A stretch of DNA of 64,000 bases from Lactiplantibacillus brownii (GTDB taxonomy: Bacteria; Bacillota; Bacilli; Lactobacillales; Lactobacillaceae): positions 2,852,001 through 2,916,000 of the forward strand of contig NZ_JAVCWF010000001.1 of assembly GCF_031085375.1 (NCBI RefSeq), in the 5' to 3' direction. The position numbers were made by a program, and so were the translations under genes. The first letter of the stretch is position 1, and each line of letters begins with the position of its first letter. The notes beneath the pieces are model-generated. The model did not search any database and was not told the origin of the DNA. It worked only from the letters and a program-made list of their open reading frames with translations. This document shows, piece after piece, positions 42,901 to 52,404 of this stretch.

Positions 42901-43904
42901 TAAGCTTGGCCCCCTCGATCATCATAACCAGCTGGATGACGCTGTTTCCAGTTCCAAGCCGTCTTGATAATTTCTTTGACATCATCATACTGTGGTGTCC
43001 AGCCTAAAACATCGCGCGCTTTATCACTAGCCGCAATCAACGTGCTGGGATCGCCTGCTCGTCGTGGTGCCATCACAGCTGGAATCGGCTTACCCGTAAC
43101 AGTCCGTGCTGCATCCAACATCTGCTTATTTGAAAAGCCGGTCGAAGAACCTAGGTTGAAAGCATTGCTATCATGACCTTGTTTCAAATATTCCAAGGCT
43201 AAAATATGGGCATCTGCTAAATCAACCACGTGTACATAGTCACGGACATTGGTCCCATCAGGCGTTGGATAATCGTCACCAAAAATTTGTAATTGGTCTC
43301 GTTCACCCGCAGCCACTTGTAAAATAATTGGCACTAAGTGGGTCTCAGGATGATGATCTTCACCGATGCTGCCGTCTGGTTTTGCGCCTGCCACATTGAA
43401 ATAACGTAGGGCGACAAATTTGATGCCATACGCCACATCCGACCAATGCATGATCTTTTCCATCGCTAGTTTACTTTCACCATAAGGATTGGTTGGCACT
43501 TGGGGATCAGTTTCCTTGATTGGCACTTGTTTGGGTTCACCATAAGTTGCGGCAGTTGATGAAAAGACAATCCGTTTTACGTCATGCTTTTGCATCACTT
43601 CTAATAACTTAACCATACCTGCCGTATTATTATCAAAGTATTTGAGCGGATTTTGCATGGATTCTGGGACAATCGAAAAGGCTGCAAAGTGAATGACCCC
43701 TTCAACATCTTCCTTATCAAAAACTTCAGTCATAAAAGTCGTATCCCGAACATCGCCTTCGTAAAAACGTGCCTTGGGATTAATCGCATCCTTATGCCCG
43801 GTGACCAAGTTATCCACGACCGCGACATCATAACCTTTTGCAACCAATCGATCAACGGCGTGTGAACCAATGTAGCCCGCGCCACCTAAAACTAAAACTG
43901 CCAT
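42900..43904 (-). CDS. galE: UDP-glucose 4-epimerase
   Basis: A 334-residue extended short-chain dehydrogenase. NAD-binding [14 protein letters not shown] (7-20), the DVRD and HFAA segments, the catalytic S-x(n)-Y-x-x-x-[11 protein letters not shown] then [10 protein letters not shown] (about 148-157), and LRYFNVAGA. It interconverts UDP-galactose and UDP-glucose. RBS TGGAGG; 27 bases after galK. Confidence 0.94.
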   Translation of the reverse strand: MAVLVLGGAGYIGSHAVDRLVAKGYDVAVVDNLVTGHKDAINPKARFYEGDVRDTTFMTEVFDKEDVEGVIHFAAFSIVPESMQNPLKYFDNNTAGMVKLLEVMQKHDVKRIVFSSTAATYGEPKQVPIKETDPQVPTNPYGESKLAMEKIMHWSDVAYGIKFVALRYFNVAGAKPDGSIGEDHHPETHLVPIILQVAAGERDQLQIFGDDYPTPDGTNVRDYVHVVDLADAHILALEYLKQGHDSNAFNLGSSTGFSNKQMLDAARTVTGKPIPAVMAPRRAGDPSTLIAASDKARDVLGWTPQYDDVKEIIKTAWNWKQRHPAGYDDRGGQA

Positions 43905-43931
43905 CTCAATTCCTCCACTTCTACTTAATCC

Positions 43932-45110
43932 TTATGCTTCAACTAAAGCCAATTCTTTGGGGCCATCCGCAATTTCTGCAATATAGAAATCTGTGTCATA
44001 ACCGATCGCATCACGATAAGCCTGACCAACGTTGGCTTTAAAGTTAGCCACTTCAGCTTTAGCCACAATCGCAATCGCGCAACCACCGAAACCAGCGCCG
44101 GTCATCCGAGCCCCTAGCACGCCTGGTTGTTGCCAAGCGGCTTCAGCCAGCGTATCGAGCTCTTTCCCCGTCACTTCATAATCAAAATGCAATGAGACAT
44201 GTGAAGCTGTCACTAACCGACCAAAGGTGTCCAGATCATTATTGGCCAAAGCCTTCGTTGCCCGAATGGCCCGTTGATTTTCAAATACAGCGTGGCGGGC
44301 GCGCTTAATTAACGTTTCATCATTAATGAGATAAGCTGCTTCGTCAAATTCAGCCTCATTCAAGTCACCTAACGATTTGATCGCCAACTTTGTCTGCAAA
44401 CGCCGTAAGCCTTCTTCACACTCTGAGCGGCGTTCGTTATACTTGGAATCCGCTAATTCGCGGCGTTTATTTGTATTCATAATGACAATAACGTGGTCGC
44501 CTAATTGTACCGGCGCATATGAATAGGCCATCGTATTAGTATCTAATAAAATGGCTTGATCCTTTTTGCCCATGCCGACCGCAAATTGATCCATGATGCC
44601 TGAATTGACGCCAATATAGTTGTTTTCACACTTTTGGCCTAATTTAACCAATTCTAATTGGCTCACCTCTAACTTGAAGGCCGTCTTTAAAACGATCCCT
44701 GTCAAGAGTTCGATGGACGCTGACGAAGATAACCCCGCGCCATCCGGCAGGTTACCATGGATGTATAAATCAAAGCCATGATCAAACGTAACGCCCGTTT
44801 TGACCAATTCAGCCATCATGCCTTTCGGGTAATTCGTCCAACCAGCAGCCTTATCGTAAGTTAACTCATTAACATCAAAAGTAACGATGCCTTGCGCCGG
44901 AATATTCGCTGAGAATAGCCGTACCGTCTGATCAGTCCGTGCCGCATAAACGCCATACGTCCCAATGCTAATGGCACAAGGGAAAACGTGTCCCCCATTA
45001 TAGTCGGTGTGTTCACCAATCAAATTAATTCGACCGGGTGAAAAGAAGACCCGTTCTGCTGTTCGGTTAAAGGTTGTTTTAAATTCTTGCTGTAAGTCGC
45101 TGGTTCTCAT
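43932..45110 (-). CDS. galK: Galactokinase
   Basis: A 392-residue GHMP kinase. GRINLIGEHTDYNGGHVFP (about 29-47) is the galactokinase signature; GDGAGLSSSASIELL-like LPDGAGLSSSASIE (about 118-131) is the ATP loop; GARMTGAGFGGCAIAI near the end is motif 3. The start at 45110 has TGGAGGG upstream; the long upstream frame crosses promoter and operator. First gene of galKETR. Confidence 0.94.
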   Translation of the reverse strand: MRTSDLQQEFKTTFNRTAERVFFSPGRINLIGEHTDYNGGHVFPCAISIGTYGVYAARTDQTVRLFSANIPAQGIVTFDVNELTYDKAAGWTNYPKGMMAELVKTGVTFDHGFDLYIHGNLPDGAGLSSSASIELLTGIVLKTAFKLEVSQLELVKLGQKCENNYIGVNSGIMDQFAVGMGKKDQAILLDTNTMAYSYAPVQLGDHVIVIMNTNKRRELADSKYNERRSECEEGLRRLQTKLAIKSLGDLNEAEFDEAAYLINDETLIKRARHAVFENQRAIRATKALANNDLDTFGRLVTASHVSLHFDYEVTGKELDTLAEAAWQQPGVLGARMTGAGFGGCAIAIVAKAEVANFKANVGQAYRDAIGYDTDFYIAEIADGPKELALVEA

Positions 45111-45124
45111 CTTGTGACCCTCCA

Positions 45125-45199
45125 TTTTTACTAAAAGTTTTACTAGAATTAATATAAGCCTTTCCATTGCTGGTGTCAATCGAATTCAACCGTTTTCAA
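45125..45199 (-). promoter_or_regulatory. galK promoter with GalR-like operator and cre
   Basis: On the minus strand TTGACA (45174-45179), 17 bp, TATATT (45151-45156). Right after the -10 is CTAGTAAAA-CTTTTAGTAAAA (45125-45146), the GalR-like operator. Just upstream of the -35 lies a cre-like TTGAAAACGGTTGAA (45185-45199) for CcpA. Confidence 0.72.
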
Positions 45200-45286
45200 T
45201 TTTAACTAAATTTTTTCAACACTAAAAGGGGCTGTTATCATCACGACTCTAACAATAATGTTAATCAAAGAGGTTATTTTCAGCAA

Positions 45287-45350
45287 AGAAAGCGCTTGAC
45301 ATTAGGCCAACTTTTGAACTAAACTCCTTTAAGTAAACTTTAGTAAATAA
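45287..45350 (+). promoter_or_regulatory. galP promoter with cre and GalR-like operator
   Basis: cre AGAAAGCGCTTGACA (45287-45301) overlaps the -35 TTGACA (45296-45301); the -10 TAAACT is 18 bp on. TTTAAGTAAAC-TTTAGTAAAT follows (45328-45348), matching the operator before galK. Confidence 0.7.
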
Positions 45351-45388
45351 ATTCACGATTTGTTAACAGATTTTAGGAGGAATTGATT

Positions 45389-46831
45389 ATGGCATCTAAG
45401 GAAGAGACCCATCGTAAGTTTTACGTCATCCTCATCTCACTTGCAGCTGGGATGGCTGGCTTATTGTATGGTTATGATACGGCTTGTATTTCAGGAGCCA
45501 TTGGCTTTTTAAAGACCCTTTATCACCTGTCCCCGGCCGCACAAGGCTTCATTACATCCAGTATTATGATTGGTGGCGTCGTTGGGGTCGCCTTTTCCGG
45601 CTTCTTGAGTGATCGCTTTGGACGCCGTAAAATTCTCATGTGGGGCGCTGGCTTGTTCTTCATCGCCGCCTTGCTTTCCGCTGCGACCCATAGCCCAGCT
45701 GAATTAGTGGGCGCTCGGATCGTTGGTGGGATTGGGATTGGCTTAGCTTCTTCATTAGCCACCACGTATATTTCAGAAGTCGCCCCAGCTGCGATTCGGG
45801 GTACGTTGTCCTCCTTATACCAACTCTTAACCACCATCGGGATTGCCCTAACTTATTTCGTTAACCTCCTAATTGTTAATCAAGGCGGTTACCATTGGGG
45901 CGAAGTCACCGGCTGGCGTTGGATGCTCGGTATTGGCGCAGTACCAGCCTTGCTCTTCTTCATTGCGTTAGTCGTTGCACCTGAAAGTCCTCGTTGGTTG
46001 ATCCAACACACTAAAGTCGAAGCCGGCTTCAATATTTTAGTTAAGATCAATGGTCAAGCTGGCGCGCAAAACGAAATGACGGAAATTGCGACGGCGATTC
46101 GTCGCGATCGCAACTCAACTTTGGCTAAACTGTTCCAACCCGGGCTACGACGCGCACTAGGTATCGGGATCTTCTTAGCCTTCTGTAACCAGGCTGCTGG
46201 AATGAATGTCATTATGTATTACGGCCCACAAATTTTTCAGACGGCCGGATTTGGTGGTAACTCCCAATTCATGGCAACTGCCGGTATCGGGGTCATTAAC
46301 ATGGTCGCCACGATTGGCGCAACGTTAATGATCGACCGCGCGGGCCGCAAAAAGTTATTGATGATCGGTGCGGGCTTATTAACCGCTTGGTCGGCCGCCA
46401 TTGCGTACGCTTTTGCAAGTGGTAACGGTCTGTTACTCTTAATCAGCCTCTTTGGTTTCGTGATCTCATTTGCCATCTCCATGGGACCAATTCCTTGGAT
46501 CATGATTCCTGAATTGTTCCCCACCTATTTACGGGCCCGAGCCTCCGGTATCTGTACCATCTTTCTGTGGGGCGCCAACTGGGCGGTTGGGCAATTTACA
46601 CCCGTCATGTTGAACGCTTGGGGCGGACGTAACACCTTTATCTTCTTCGCGCTAATGAACGTGATCATCTTCGTCGGCGTACACTTCTTTGTACCAGAAA
46701 CCAAAGACAAAACTTTGGAAGAAATCGAAGCCTTCTTCTGGCCGAAGAATCAGGCACACGCCACAGATACCAGTGTCAATTTAGAGCAAAGTCAAAACCA
46801 AACTCGCGCACAACTAAAAAAAAGTAAGTAG
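45389..46831 (+). CDS. Galactose/sugar:H+ symporter (MFS sugar porter)
   Basis: A 480-residue transporter with 12 helices. Sugar porter motifs: GYDTACISGAIGFL (about 23-36), GFLSDRFGRRKIL (loop 2-3, about 71-83), PESPRWLI (loop 6-7), a second DRAGRKKLL, and PETKDKTLEEIE after helix 12. Closest in style to GalP/AraE/XylE carriers. Divergent from galKETR with shared operator type, so it most likely imports galactose. Start at 45389 (TTAGGAGG). Confidence 0.87.
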   Translation: MASKEETHRKFYVILISLAAGMAGLLYGYDTACISGAIGFLKTLYHLSPAAQGFITSSIMIGGVVGVAFSGFLSDRFGRRKILMWGAGLFFIAALLSAATHSPAELVGARIVGGIGIGLASSLATTYISEVAPAAIRGTLSSLYQLLTTIGIALTYFVNLLIVNQGGYHWGEVTGWRWMLGIGAVPALLFFIALVVAPESPRWLIQHTKVEAGFNILVKINGQAGAQNEMTEIATAIRRDRNSTLAKLFQPGLRRALGIGIFLAFCNQAAGMNVIMYYGPQIFQTAGFGGNSQFMATAGIGVINMVATIGATLMIDRAGRKKLLMIGAGLLTAWSAAIAYAFASGNGLLLLISLFGFVISFAISMGPIPWIMIPELFPTYLRARASGICTIFLWGANWAVGQFTPVMLNAWGGRNTFIFFALMNVIIFVGVHFFVPETKDKTLEEIEAFFWPKNQAHATDTSVNLEQSQNQTRAQLKKSK

Positions 46832-46884
46832 AAAACCTAACATTATTTAAATAATGTGCTATTATTAATATAATTATTAGGTAC

Positions 46885-46922
46885 AGTAAGGGCCGCATCT
46901 TTCGATGTGGCCCTTACTTTTT
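46885..46922. terminator. Bidirectional terminator between galP-type gene and galM
   Basis: AGTAAGGGCC-CATC / GATG-GGCCCTTACT stem with A/T flanks. Confidence 0.85.
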
Positions 46923-46923
46923 G

Positions 46924-47955
46924 CTATTTTGTTAACCGTTCATATTGATAACTAATGGTGTGCGTTACTGGCTGACCGGGACGTAGCACGATATTGCCGA
47001 AGTCAGCGTGATTGATCGCATCTGGCAAAGTCTGCGCTTCTGTGGCTAAAGCATTATACTGATGCGCCGCTTGTTGCGCCCCATCAAAGGGATTAGCCGT
47101 GAAAATGATTAGACTATTCCGATCTGAATATAAGCTGATCCGGCGTTGACCATCAGTATCCCCTAAAGCCGCGATTGGGGTCGTCGCACTCGGCGTCACT
47201 TCATAGGCGTCATCAAATTCCACCCCATCGCTTTCCACTTTGAGCTGTTTTAAAGCTTCCTGAATTGGTTGCGGATAATTAAAATCGTAAGCTGAATCTT
47301 TAACCGGTAATTTCCGACCGGTTGGCACCTTCTCGGTATCAAATTCAAGATGCTTTGCGCTATGAATCTGTAACCACTGATGAGCTAGTGTCGTCCGATC
47401 ATTGGCCACATTCCAATACACATGGTTCGTGGGATTGAAGAGTGTCGCCGCATCCGTCGCACCGGTAAAGGCAATTGAGACTCGATTCTGATTAGTCAAA
47501 GTGAATTTGATCTGGACATCTAAATTACCTGGATAATTGTCATCAGTTGCACGAATATGATGACTTAACGTCACGCTCACGCTATCGGCCGTCCGACTAA
47601 ATTCACCCGTAAAGTTCAAGGTGTTGAAACCGTGCAAGCCACCATGTAATGAGTGCGTCTGTTCATTCATATCTACTTGATAAGGTTGACCGTCAATCTC
47701 AAACTTAGCGCCACCGATGCGACCCGCGACACGGCCAATCGACTGGCAAAGGCAAAAACCCACGCGTTGATAGTCGGCCATGGTATCTAAGCCCCAAATG
47801 AGTGGTCGCTCCACCCCATCTTCATTGACCACAAACTCTTGCCAAGTTCCACCATAACTCAGGACTGAAATCCTGGTCTGTTGATCATTAATTAAGGTAT
47901 ATCGCAGTACATCCTGACCATTCAATCGATCAAAAACTGTTTCTTTTGTTTCCAA
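46924..47955 (-). CDS. galM: Aldose 1-epimerase (mutarotase)
   Basis: A 343-residue beta-sandwich enzyme. Catalytic His in FNPTNHVYWN (about 178) and Glu in ALATEAQTLPDA (about 310); HSLHGGLHGFNT (about 99) is the substrate loop. It converts beta- to alpha-galactose for galactokinase. RBS CGGAGG. Own promoter region with cre and GalR-like site. Confidence 0.92.
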   Translation of the reverse strand: METKETVFDRLNGQDVLRYTLINDQQTRISVLSYGGTWQEFVVNEDGVERPLIWGLDTMADYQRVGFCLCQSIGRVAGRIGGAKFEIDGQPYQVDMNEQTHSLHGGLHGFNTLNFTGEFSRTADSVSVTLSHHIRATDDNYPGNLDVQIKFTLTNQNRVSIAFTGATDAATLFNPTNHVYWNVANDRTTLAHQWLQIHSAKHLEFDTEKVPTGRKLPVKDSAYDFNYPQPIQEALKQLKVESDGVEFDDAYEVTPSATTPIAALGDTDGQRRISLYSDRNSLIIFTANPFDGAQQAAHQYNALATEAQTLPDAINHADFGNIVLRPGQPVTHTISYQYERLTK

Positions 47956-47977
47956 TTGCCAAGCACCTCCGTGTTTT

Positions 47978-48042
47978 ATAAACCGTTTTCATTATTTATT
48001 ATAGCAGATGCCATGGCGAACTTTAGTAAAACATTTAACTAG
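47978..48042 (-). promoter_or_regulatory. galM control sites: cre and GalR-like operator
   Basis: cre-like TGAAAACGGTTTATA (minus strand, 47978-47992) lies 23 bases upstream of the start codon. TTTAGTAAAAC-N-TTTAACTA (48022-48041) is the same operator type as at galK and galP. The -10 between them is TATATA (47998-48003); its -35 is poor. Confidence 0.6.
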
Positions 48043-48058
48043 GGGATATCTGCTTAAC

Positions 48059-48212
48059 TTGCCGCTCCGGTTGGTCTGGCTTGATGCTGGAACGTGGTGG
48101 CCACGTTTGTGAGCCAAAGTGCGGTCTCACAAGCCGGGCTTTTTCTAAGCCGGAAGCCCAGCAGCTAAGAAAAACTTCACCACTGAGCATCATCCAGCCC
48201 GCCCTGCGCTAA
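48059..48212. repeat. Multi-hairpin palindromic element (B)
   Basis: About 154 bases that begin GCCGCTCCGGTTGG and end GCGCTAA, as element A does. Outer arms (about 48074-48100 and 48176-48198: CTGGC-TTGATGCT with AGCATCA-TCCAG, then CGTGGTG with CACCAC) enclose GTGAG/CTCAC and CCGGGCTT/AAGCCGG hairpins. The rest of the 48213-48478 interval holds nothing I can recognise. Confidence 0.6.
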
Positions 48213-48478
48213 TTAGTGATTCTAATTTCAATTGATTACTACCAAATTCTAGCTTTGCCAATATTCCATTAATTAAGCCACCAGCTTATGTTTAAGCTAA
48301 CCAGTTCGTTCACCTTGCAGATCTGTGCTTTCACTGTAAGTTTGCTTTACGACGACTGTGCTGGCCACTGGAGACGGATATTTGATGACTCATTTTAAAC
48401 CTAAGCGCTACAAAGCATTAGACCACAGCTGATTGCCAAGTCTCCCATTGACAGCTTTCGTTAAAATTGCTAAGCTTT

Positions 48479-48517
48479 TAGAAAGCGCTTTATTAAGTGA
48501 ACAAACAACGCTAAAAT
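48479..48517 (+). promoter_or_regulatory. cre-overlapped promoter of the 73-residue gene
   Basis: AGAAAGCGCTTTATT (48480-48494) is a near-consensus cre. It overlaps the -35 TTTATT (48489-48494), followed by 17 bp and TAAAAT (48512-48517), so CcpA repression is expected. Confidence 0.6.
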
Positions 48518-48533
48518 TCTAGGAGGATAACTC

Positions 48534-48755
48534 ATGATTTTTGTAAACTCACCACTAATGCAAGATAAAATTATTGATCTATTAAACAACTATAACGAAG
48601 ACGGCGTCACTTTTGAATTCGTTGAAAAGCAAGGTATGAAACTACGCTTCAAGACCAGTTCAGACGACCCAGAAGCCGCTGCTAAGCTTGCTAAATCAGC
48701 AATCAAAGGCCAAGACTGGGGTACTGCCATCTTCTTCCAAGCTGCCGCTGAATAA
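48534..48755 (+). CDS. Small cytosolic protein, catabolite-controlled
   Basis: A 73-residue alpha/beta protein of unknown family, with an excellent AGGAGG site and strong terminator, so clearly expressed. It starts MIFVNSPLMQDKIIDLLNNYN, has a beta hairpin (FEFVEKQGMKLRFKTS), and a helix rich in Ala (DPEAAAKLAKSAIK). No Cys or His sites, no membrane segment. The promoter overlaps a cre, so it should be repressed on glucose. Confidence 0.7.
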   Translation: MIFVNSPLMQDKIIDLLNNYNEDGVTFEFVEKQGMKLRFKTSSDDPEAAAKLAKSAIKGQDWGTAIFFQAAAE

Positions 48756-48763
48756 ACTAATCA

Positions 48764-48802
48764 GCATTTAGCGATGTCTCAATCTGAGGCATCGCTATTT
48801 TT
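48764..48802 (+). terminator. Terminator of the 73-residue gene
   Basis: TTAGCGATG-CTCA / TGAG-CATCGCTA stem followed by five T. Confidence 0.85.
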
Positions 48803-49136
48803 ATACAATTAAATTTATAAGTTGACACGATTTAGCTAAGTTCATCTACCGAGTCGCGCAGGACCAGAAAACAAAAAAATAACCACCTACAAAAACTTTA
48901 GCCAGTTTTAGGTGATTATTTTTATTAATTTACCAATTATCGGCCACTACTCTTAAAAGGGTTTGCCTGTAGGAAGTGCTCATTTGCACTTCTTTTTTAC
49001 ATTTTTACTATAACATAAGTATAGTACATATGATATTTTTTGAACTTTAATCCTAAAATATGCTTCACCAGTGACTAAGCACCCCACATATTCAAAAAAC
49101 CAGTCAAATTTTAGCGTCTGACTGGTTTTTTCATTA
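48803..49136. other. Gene-free stretch with three terminator-like hairpins
   Basis: Hairpins at about 48886-48926 (AATAACCACCT / AGGTGATTATT), 48970-48998 (GAAGTGC / GCACTTC + T run) and 49097-49131 (AAAAACCAGTCA / TGACTGGTTTTT). The last serves the flavin reductase gene on the minus strand. The other two have no gene to end; they may be left from lost genes or close short transcripts. Confidence 0.45.
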
Positions 49137-51431
49137 TTAGATTGTGACCTTAGCTGGCTTCAATGACAAGCTATCTAAGAAATTGTTGAAGCATTGGGTC
49201 AAGAAGTGCTCACTGCCATCATCGTTCAACTGGCCAAATTCATTAAATTTAGTTCCAGCTTGCGGCAACATGAACTCATTGCCTGGCATCACTTGGGCAT
49301 CCACACCGGGCGCATCCAGAATCTGCCGGAGATTCATTTGGGCGCGAACCGTTCCTTGAATGCCAAGCGACGTTCCGACGATCATGACCGGCTTGTCTTT
49401 AAACGGATGTTCCGCACAGGAGAACCATTCGATGGCACTCTTTAACGCGGCAGGAATCGCATGATCATATTCGGGTACCCCGATGACCACACCATCCGCG
49501 GCCGCAATTTTGGCACCTAGTGCTTTGACATTGGCCGGTTCATGGTCTAAATCATCTTCATTAAACAATGGCAAATCCGCAATCTCGCAAATTTCAAAGT
49601 TTACTTGGGCATCAAATAATTCCTTCATCGCAGTCAACAATTTTCGATTATAAGATTTGGAAGCATTGGTCCCAACAATAGCCACGAGGTGCGCTTCATT
49701 ATCGCCAGCACTGGCTTGACGCTTAGCATTGGCACTCGCCGCTGCGCCAGCAACATAACCTGAAGAGATTCCCCAAGTGTTCATCATACTTGGCATTGAA
49801 TCATGCCCGTTGGCACCGCCGATAACTTCACCAGCACCAAAGTAGTTCGCGACCGGCGTGTTTTTAGTCGTCAACAGTTGTAAGTTATGTGCATCCGCCG
49901 CATAGCCACCTAAAGTCGTCGCAAAACGGTCGCGTTGTTCGATGACATAGTAAGTCTCACCTTCAAATTGATGCAAGAACTGCGGATCACGGCCAAATTC
50001 ACGATCATGACCAGCCGCAACATAACCTTGATAGGCTGCCACCGTTTTAGCCAAATGCGCGCTATCAATCCCGGCGATCGTAGCGACCGTCTGTAAATCA
50101 CCCTTCGCAAAGATGGGCCGTTTGGCCGGATCCGCGAAGTAGCCTTGAATTTCTTGGGGCGTAAAGTCATGCAAGATCAAGAGGTCATAGACTTTCTTCC
50201 AAGTCCGCTCGTCCATTAGCAAGTAAGCCACTTTATCGTCCTGCTTCAAAATGGCATTGCGGAACGCCGTATAAACGTTCGATTCATTGACGATCCGTTC
50301 ACCTTTTGAGTTCACGTAAATCGAACCCATATCGGTCGCTTGTTTAGACGCATAAGTCGTTAACTTAGCCACGCCCGGTTCAACTTCAACCCCATGTGGA
50401 TAGATCTTGTACCACCCTAAATCATGGGTCTGCAAGTCCAGCGCATCGTTAAAGCGATAGGCATCACCAGTCGACGTCATTGGCCCATAATAATCGATGC
50501 CTGTACTTTCAGCACCACGCATCTTTTGATTAGCACCATGACCACCCGTGGCGAGCACGACCGAACGTGCTTTGATCTTAACCGTTTGACCATGTTGCTT
50601 GGCAATCACGCCCGTCACTTGCTTTTGCCGATTAAGCCGCAAAGATTGAACCGGCATATCCAGCAAAATCTGACCACCCGCAGCAGTAAAGGCTTTGGAA
50701 ACTTTTTGAATGAATTCGAAACTAGAAGCAGACGGCAATTCGATTTGACGATTGATTGAATGTTCAGGCGTTTGCGTTTGGGCTTTTTGATAATGCAAGT
50801 TGGCAAACTGACTAATAAAATCAATCGCTGGCCCAATATGCTTGACCATTAAATCCGTCAAGGCCGGATAGTTCGTTTCTAAGCTTTCACGAGCCACATC
50901 CTGCGCCAACATTTCGGGCGTATCATGATTATTGTCAAAGATTTGCGCAGAAACATCTGAACCGGTACCGACCACATTTGAACCATTTAAAACAGTCGCG
51001 CCACCTAAGTAGCCATTCTTTTCGACTAAAATCACTTTTTGACCTTGCGCTAAGGCTCGACAGCCAGCAACTAAGCCCGCTTCACCACCGCCAATAACTA
51101 AGACATCAGTTTGATAGTGCTTGATGGCCCCAGACTGGGCTTTCTTAGGCACGGGTGTCACCGAAATACCTTGCTTAGTCACTGCTTGGTCCGCTGACTT
51201 CAGTAGCGCCTGCGTCATCACTGTCGCCCCACTGATCGTATCGACATTAAACGACTGTTCTTCAATAATGTTATGTTTTAATTTATCAATGACTTGATTG
51301 AAAATACCGGACGTTTCTGAATGCTTCAAAATTTTCAGATCTTCAATTTTATTATCCTGAATATCCACTTCATAATTAATAATGCCATTGTGGCCCATTG
51401 CTTGGCCTTGAATTTGTTCATTTTTACTCAA
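49137..51431 (-). CDS. FMN_bind + FAD-binding fumarate-reductase-like + FMN_red fusion
   Basis: A 764-residue cytoplasmic flavoprotein, no signal peptide. Residues about 10-95: FMN_bind domain with DTISGATVMT, the S-G-A-T motif whose Thr ApbE flavinylates. About 105-565: FAD_binding_2 domain (VLVIGGGEAGLVAGCRAL, later VVLATGGHGANQ and FGAGEVIGGANGHDSMPSMMNTWGISSGYVAG), like fumarate and urocanate reductases; the usual HG-x-NR active site is altered. About 580-764: NADPH-dependent FMN reductase domain (VAIVGTNASKSYNRKLL, VPEYDHAIPAALKSAIEW). It can pass electrons from NAD(P)H to an enoate-type acceptor. TTG start at 51431 (AAGGAG), overlapping apbE by 8 bases. Substrate inferred from the operon. 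Confidence 0.85.
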   Translation of the reverse strand: MSKNEQIQGQAMGHNGIINYEVDIQDNKIEDLKILKHSETSGIFNQVIDKLKHNIIEEQSFNVDTISGATVMTQALLKSADQAVTKQGISVTPVPKKAQSGAIKHYQTDVLVIGGGEAGLVAGCRALAQGQKVILVEKNGYLGGATVLNGSNVVGTGSDVSAQIFDNNHDTPEMLAQDVARESLETNYPALTDLMVKHIGPAIDFISQFANLHYQKAQTQTPEHSINRQIELPSASSFEFIQKVSKAFTAAGGQILLDMPVQSLRLNRQKQVTGVIAKQHGQTVKIKARSVVLATGGHGANQKMRGAESTGIDYYGPMTSTGDAYRFNDALDLQTHDLGWYKIYPHGVEVEPGVAKLTTYASKQATDMGSIYVNSKGERIVNESNVYTAFRNAILKQDDKVAYLLMDERTWKKVYDLLILHDFTPQEIQGYFADPAKRPIFAKGDLQTVATIAGIDSAHLAKTVAAYQGYVAAGHDREFGRDPQFLHQFEGETYYVIEQRDRFATTLGGYAADAHNLQLLTTKNTPVANYFGAGEVIGGANGHDSMPSMMNTWGISSGYVAGAAASANAKRQASAGDNEAHLVAIVGTNASKSYNRKLLTAMKELFDAQVNFEICEIADLPLFNEDDLDHEPANVKALGAKIAAADGVVIGVPEYDHAIPAALKSAIEWFSCAEHPFKDKPVMIVGTSLGIQGTVRAQMNLRQILDAPGVDAQVMPGNEFMLPQAGTKFNEFGQLNDDGSEHFLTQCFNNFLDSLSLKPAKVTI

Positions 51432-52380
51432 TTGAATACACTCCTTTGCGTCGCGGCTGTAAGCCACTGGTAACAATAACGTGTTGTTGATGATCGACAA
51501 ATACGGCTTCCGTTTGTGGTGTCTGGGCAATCAAAGTAGCGCCAGCTTGAGGTCCTTTGAAATAACAAACGGTCGCTAAAACTTCGGCTAACTCTGACTG
51601 GGCGGTGATAATCGTCACTTGATCGACCTGATTTCGGACCGGATAACCGGTTTGCGGATCTAGAATGTGATGATACATATGATTGCCGACCTTAAAGTAA
51701 CGTTCAAAAATACCAGAGGTCACAATCGTGCGGGCAGGCATTTGAACTTGTAACAACGGAATGCCCCGAATGGCTTGCGGTGCTTGGATGCCAACCTCCC
51801 AGCGACCATCTACCGTTAAAGGATTCTCACCCAAAAGCTTCACATTACCACCAAGATTAACGATGGCACTCGCAACCCCCGCGGCTCGTAATTGCGCCAC
51901 CAGTTTATCGGCAAAATAACCCTTAGCAATCGCGCCGAGATCTAATTGCATCCCTGCTTGTTTTAAATAAACCGTCTGCGCTGAAGCATCCAAAGCGACT
52001 TGGCTTAAATCCATCAACTTCAATCGCCGCTGAATCTCAGTTTCAGCTGGCACTTGCTCCCCGCCAAAACCAATTCGCCACAGCTTTACTAAGGGGCCAA
52101 TCAAAACGTTGAAGCTATCCGCATGTCGCTGTGAATACTGCAACGCATCATGAATCAGCTCAAATGCAGTGGCACTGACCTTAACAGGTCGCACGCCGGC
52201 TTGCTGATTGATCGCCATTAACTCCGAATCCGGTCGATTCATCGAAAAGACCTGATCCATCCGTTGCAAATAATCGTAGCTCGCTTCAATCAGTGCCAGT
52301 TGTGGGTCAAACAGCGTGATGGCGATGACGGTGCCCATCATCTGAAACTGGGACACATATTTCTTGTGTGACTGTCTCAC
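51424..52380 (-). CDS. apbE: ApbE flavin transferase
   Basis: A 318-residue FMN transferase without signal or lipobox, so cytoplasmic. Motifs: MMGTVIAITLF (14-24), LIGPLVKLW (about 92), LDLGAIAKGYFADKL (about 152), GVASAIVNLGGN, VTSGIFERYF, and HHILDPQTGYPV (about 235). It links FMN from FAD to Thr in FMN_bind domains; the target is almost certainly the fused reductase encoded by the overlapping next gene. GTG start with AAGG 9 bases upstream; 24 bases after aroD. Confidence 0.9.
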   Translation of the reverse strand: MRQSHKKYVSQFQMMGTVIAITLFDPQLALIEASYDYLQRMDQVFSMNRPDSELMAINQQAGVRPVKVSATAFELIHDALQYSQRHADSFNVLIGPLVKLWRIGFGGEQVPAETEIQRRLKLMDLSQVALDASAQTVYLKQAGMQLDLGAIAKGYFADKLVAQLRAAGVASAIVNLGGNVKLLGENPLTVDGRWEVGIQAPQAIRGIPLLQVQMPARTIVTSGIFERYFKVGNHMYHHILDPQTGYPVRNQVDQVTIITAQSELAEVLATVCYFKGPQAGATLIAQTPQTEAVFVDHQQHVIVTSGLQPRRKGVYSIE

Positions 52381-52404
52381 GGATGGTCACCTTCCTTTCA
52401 AAAA

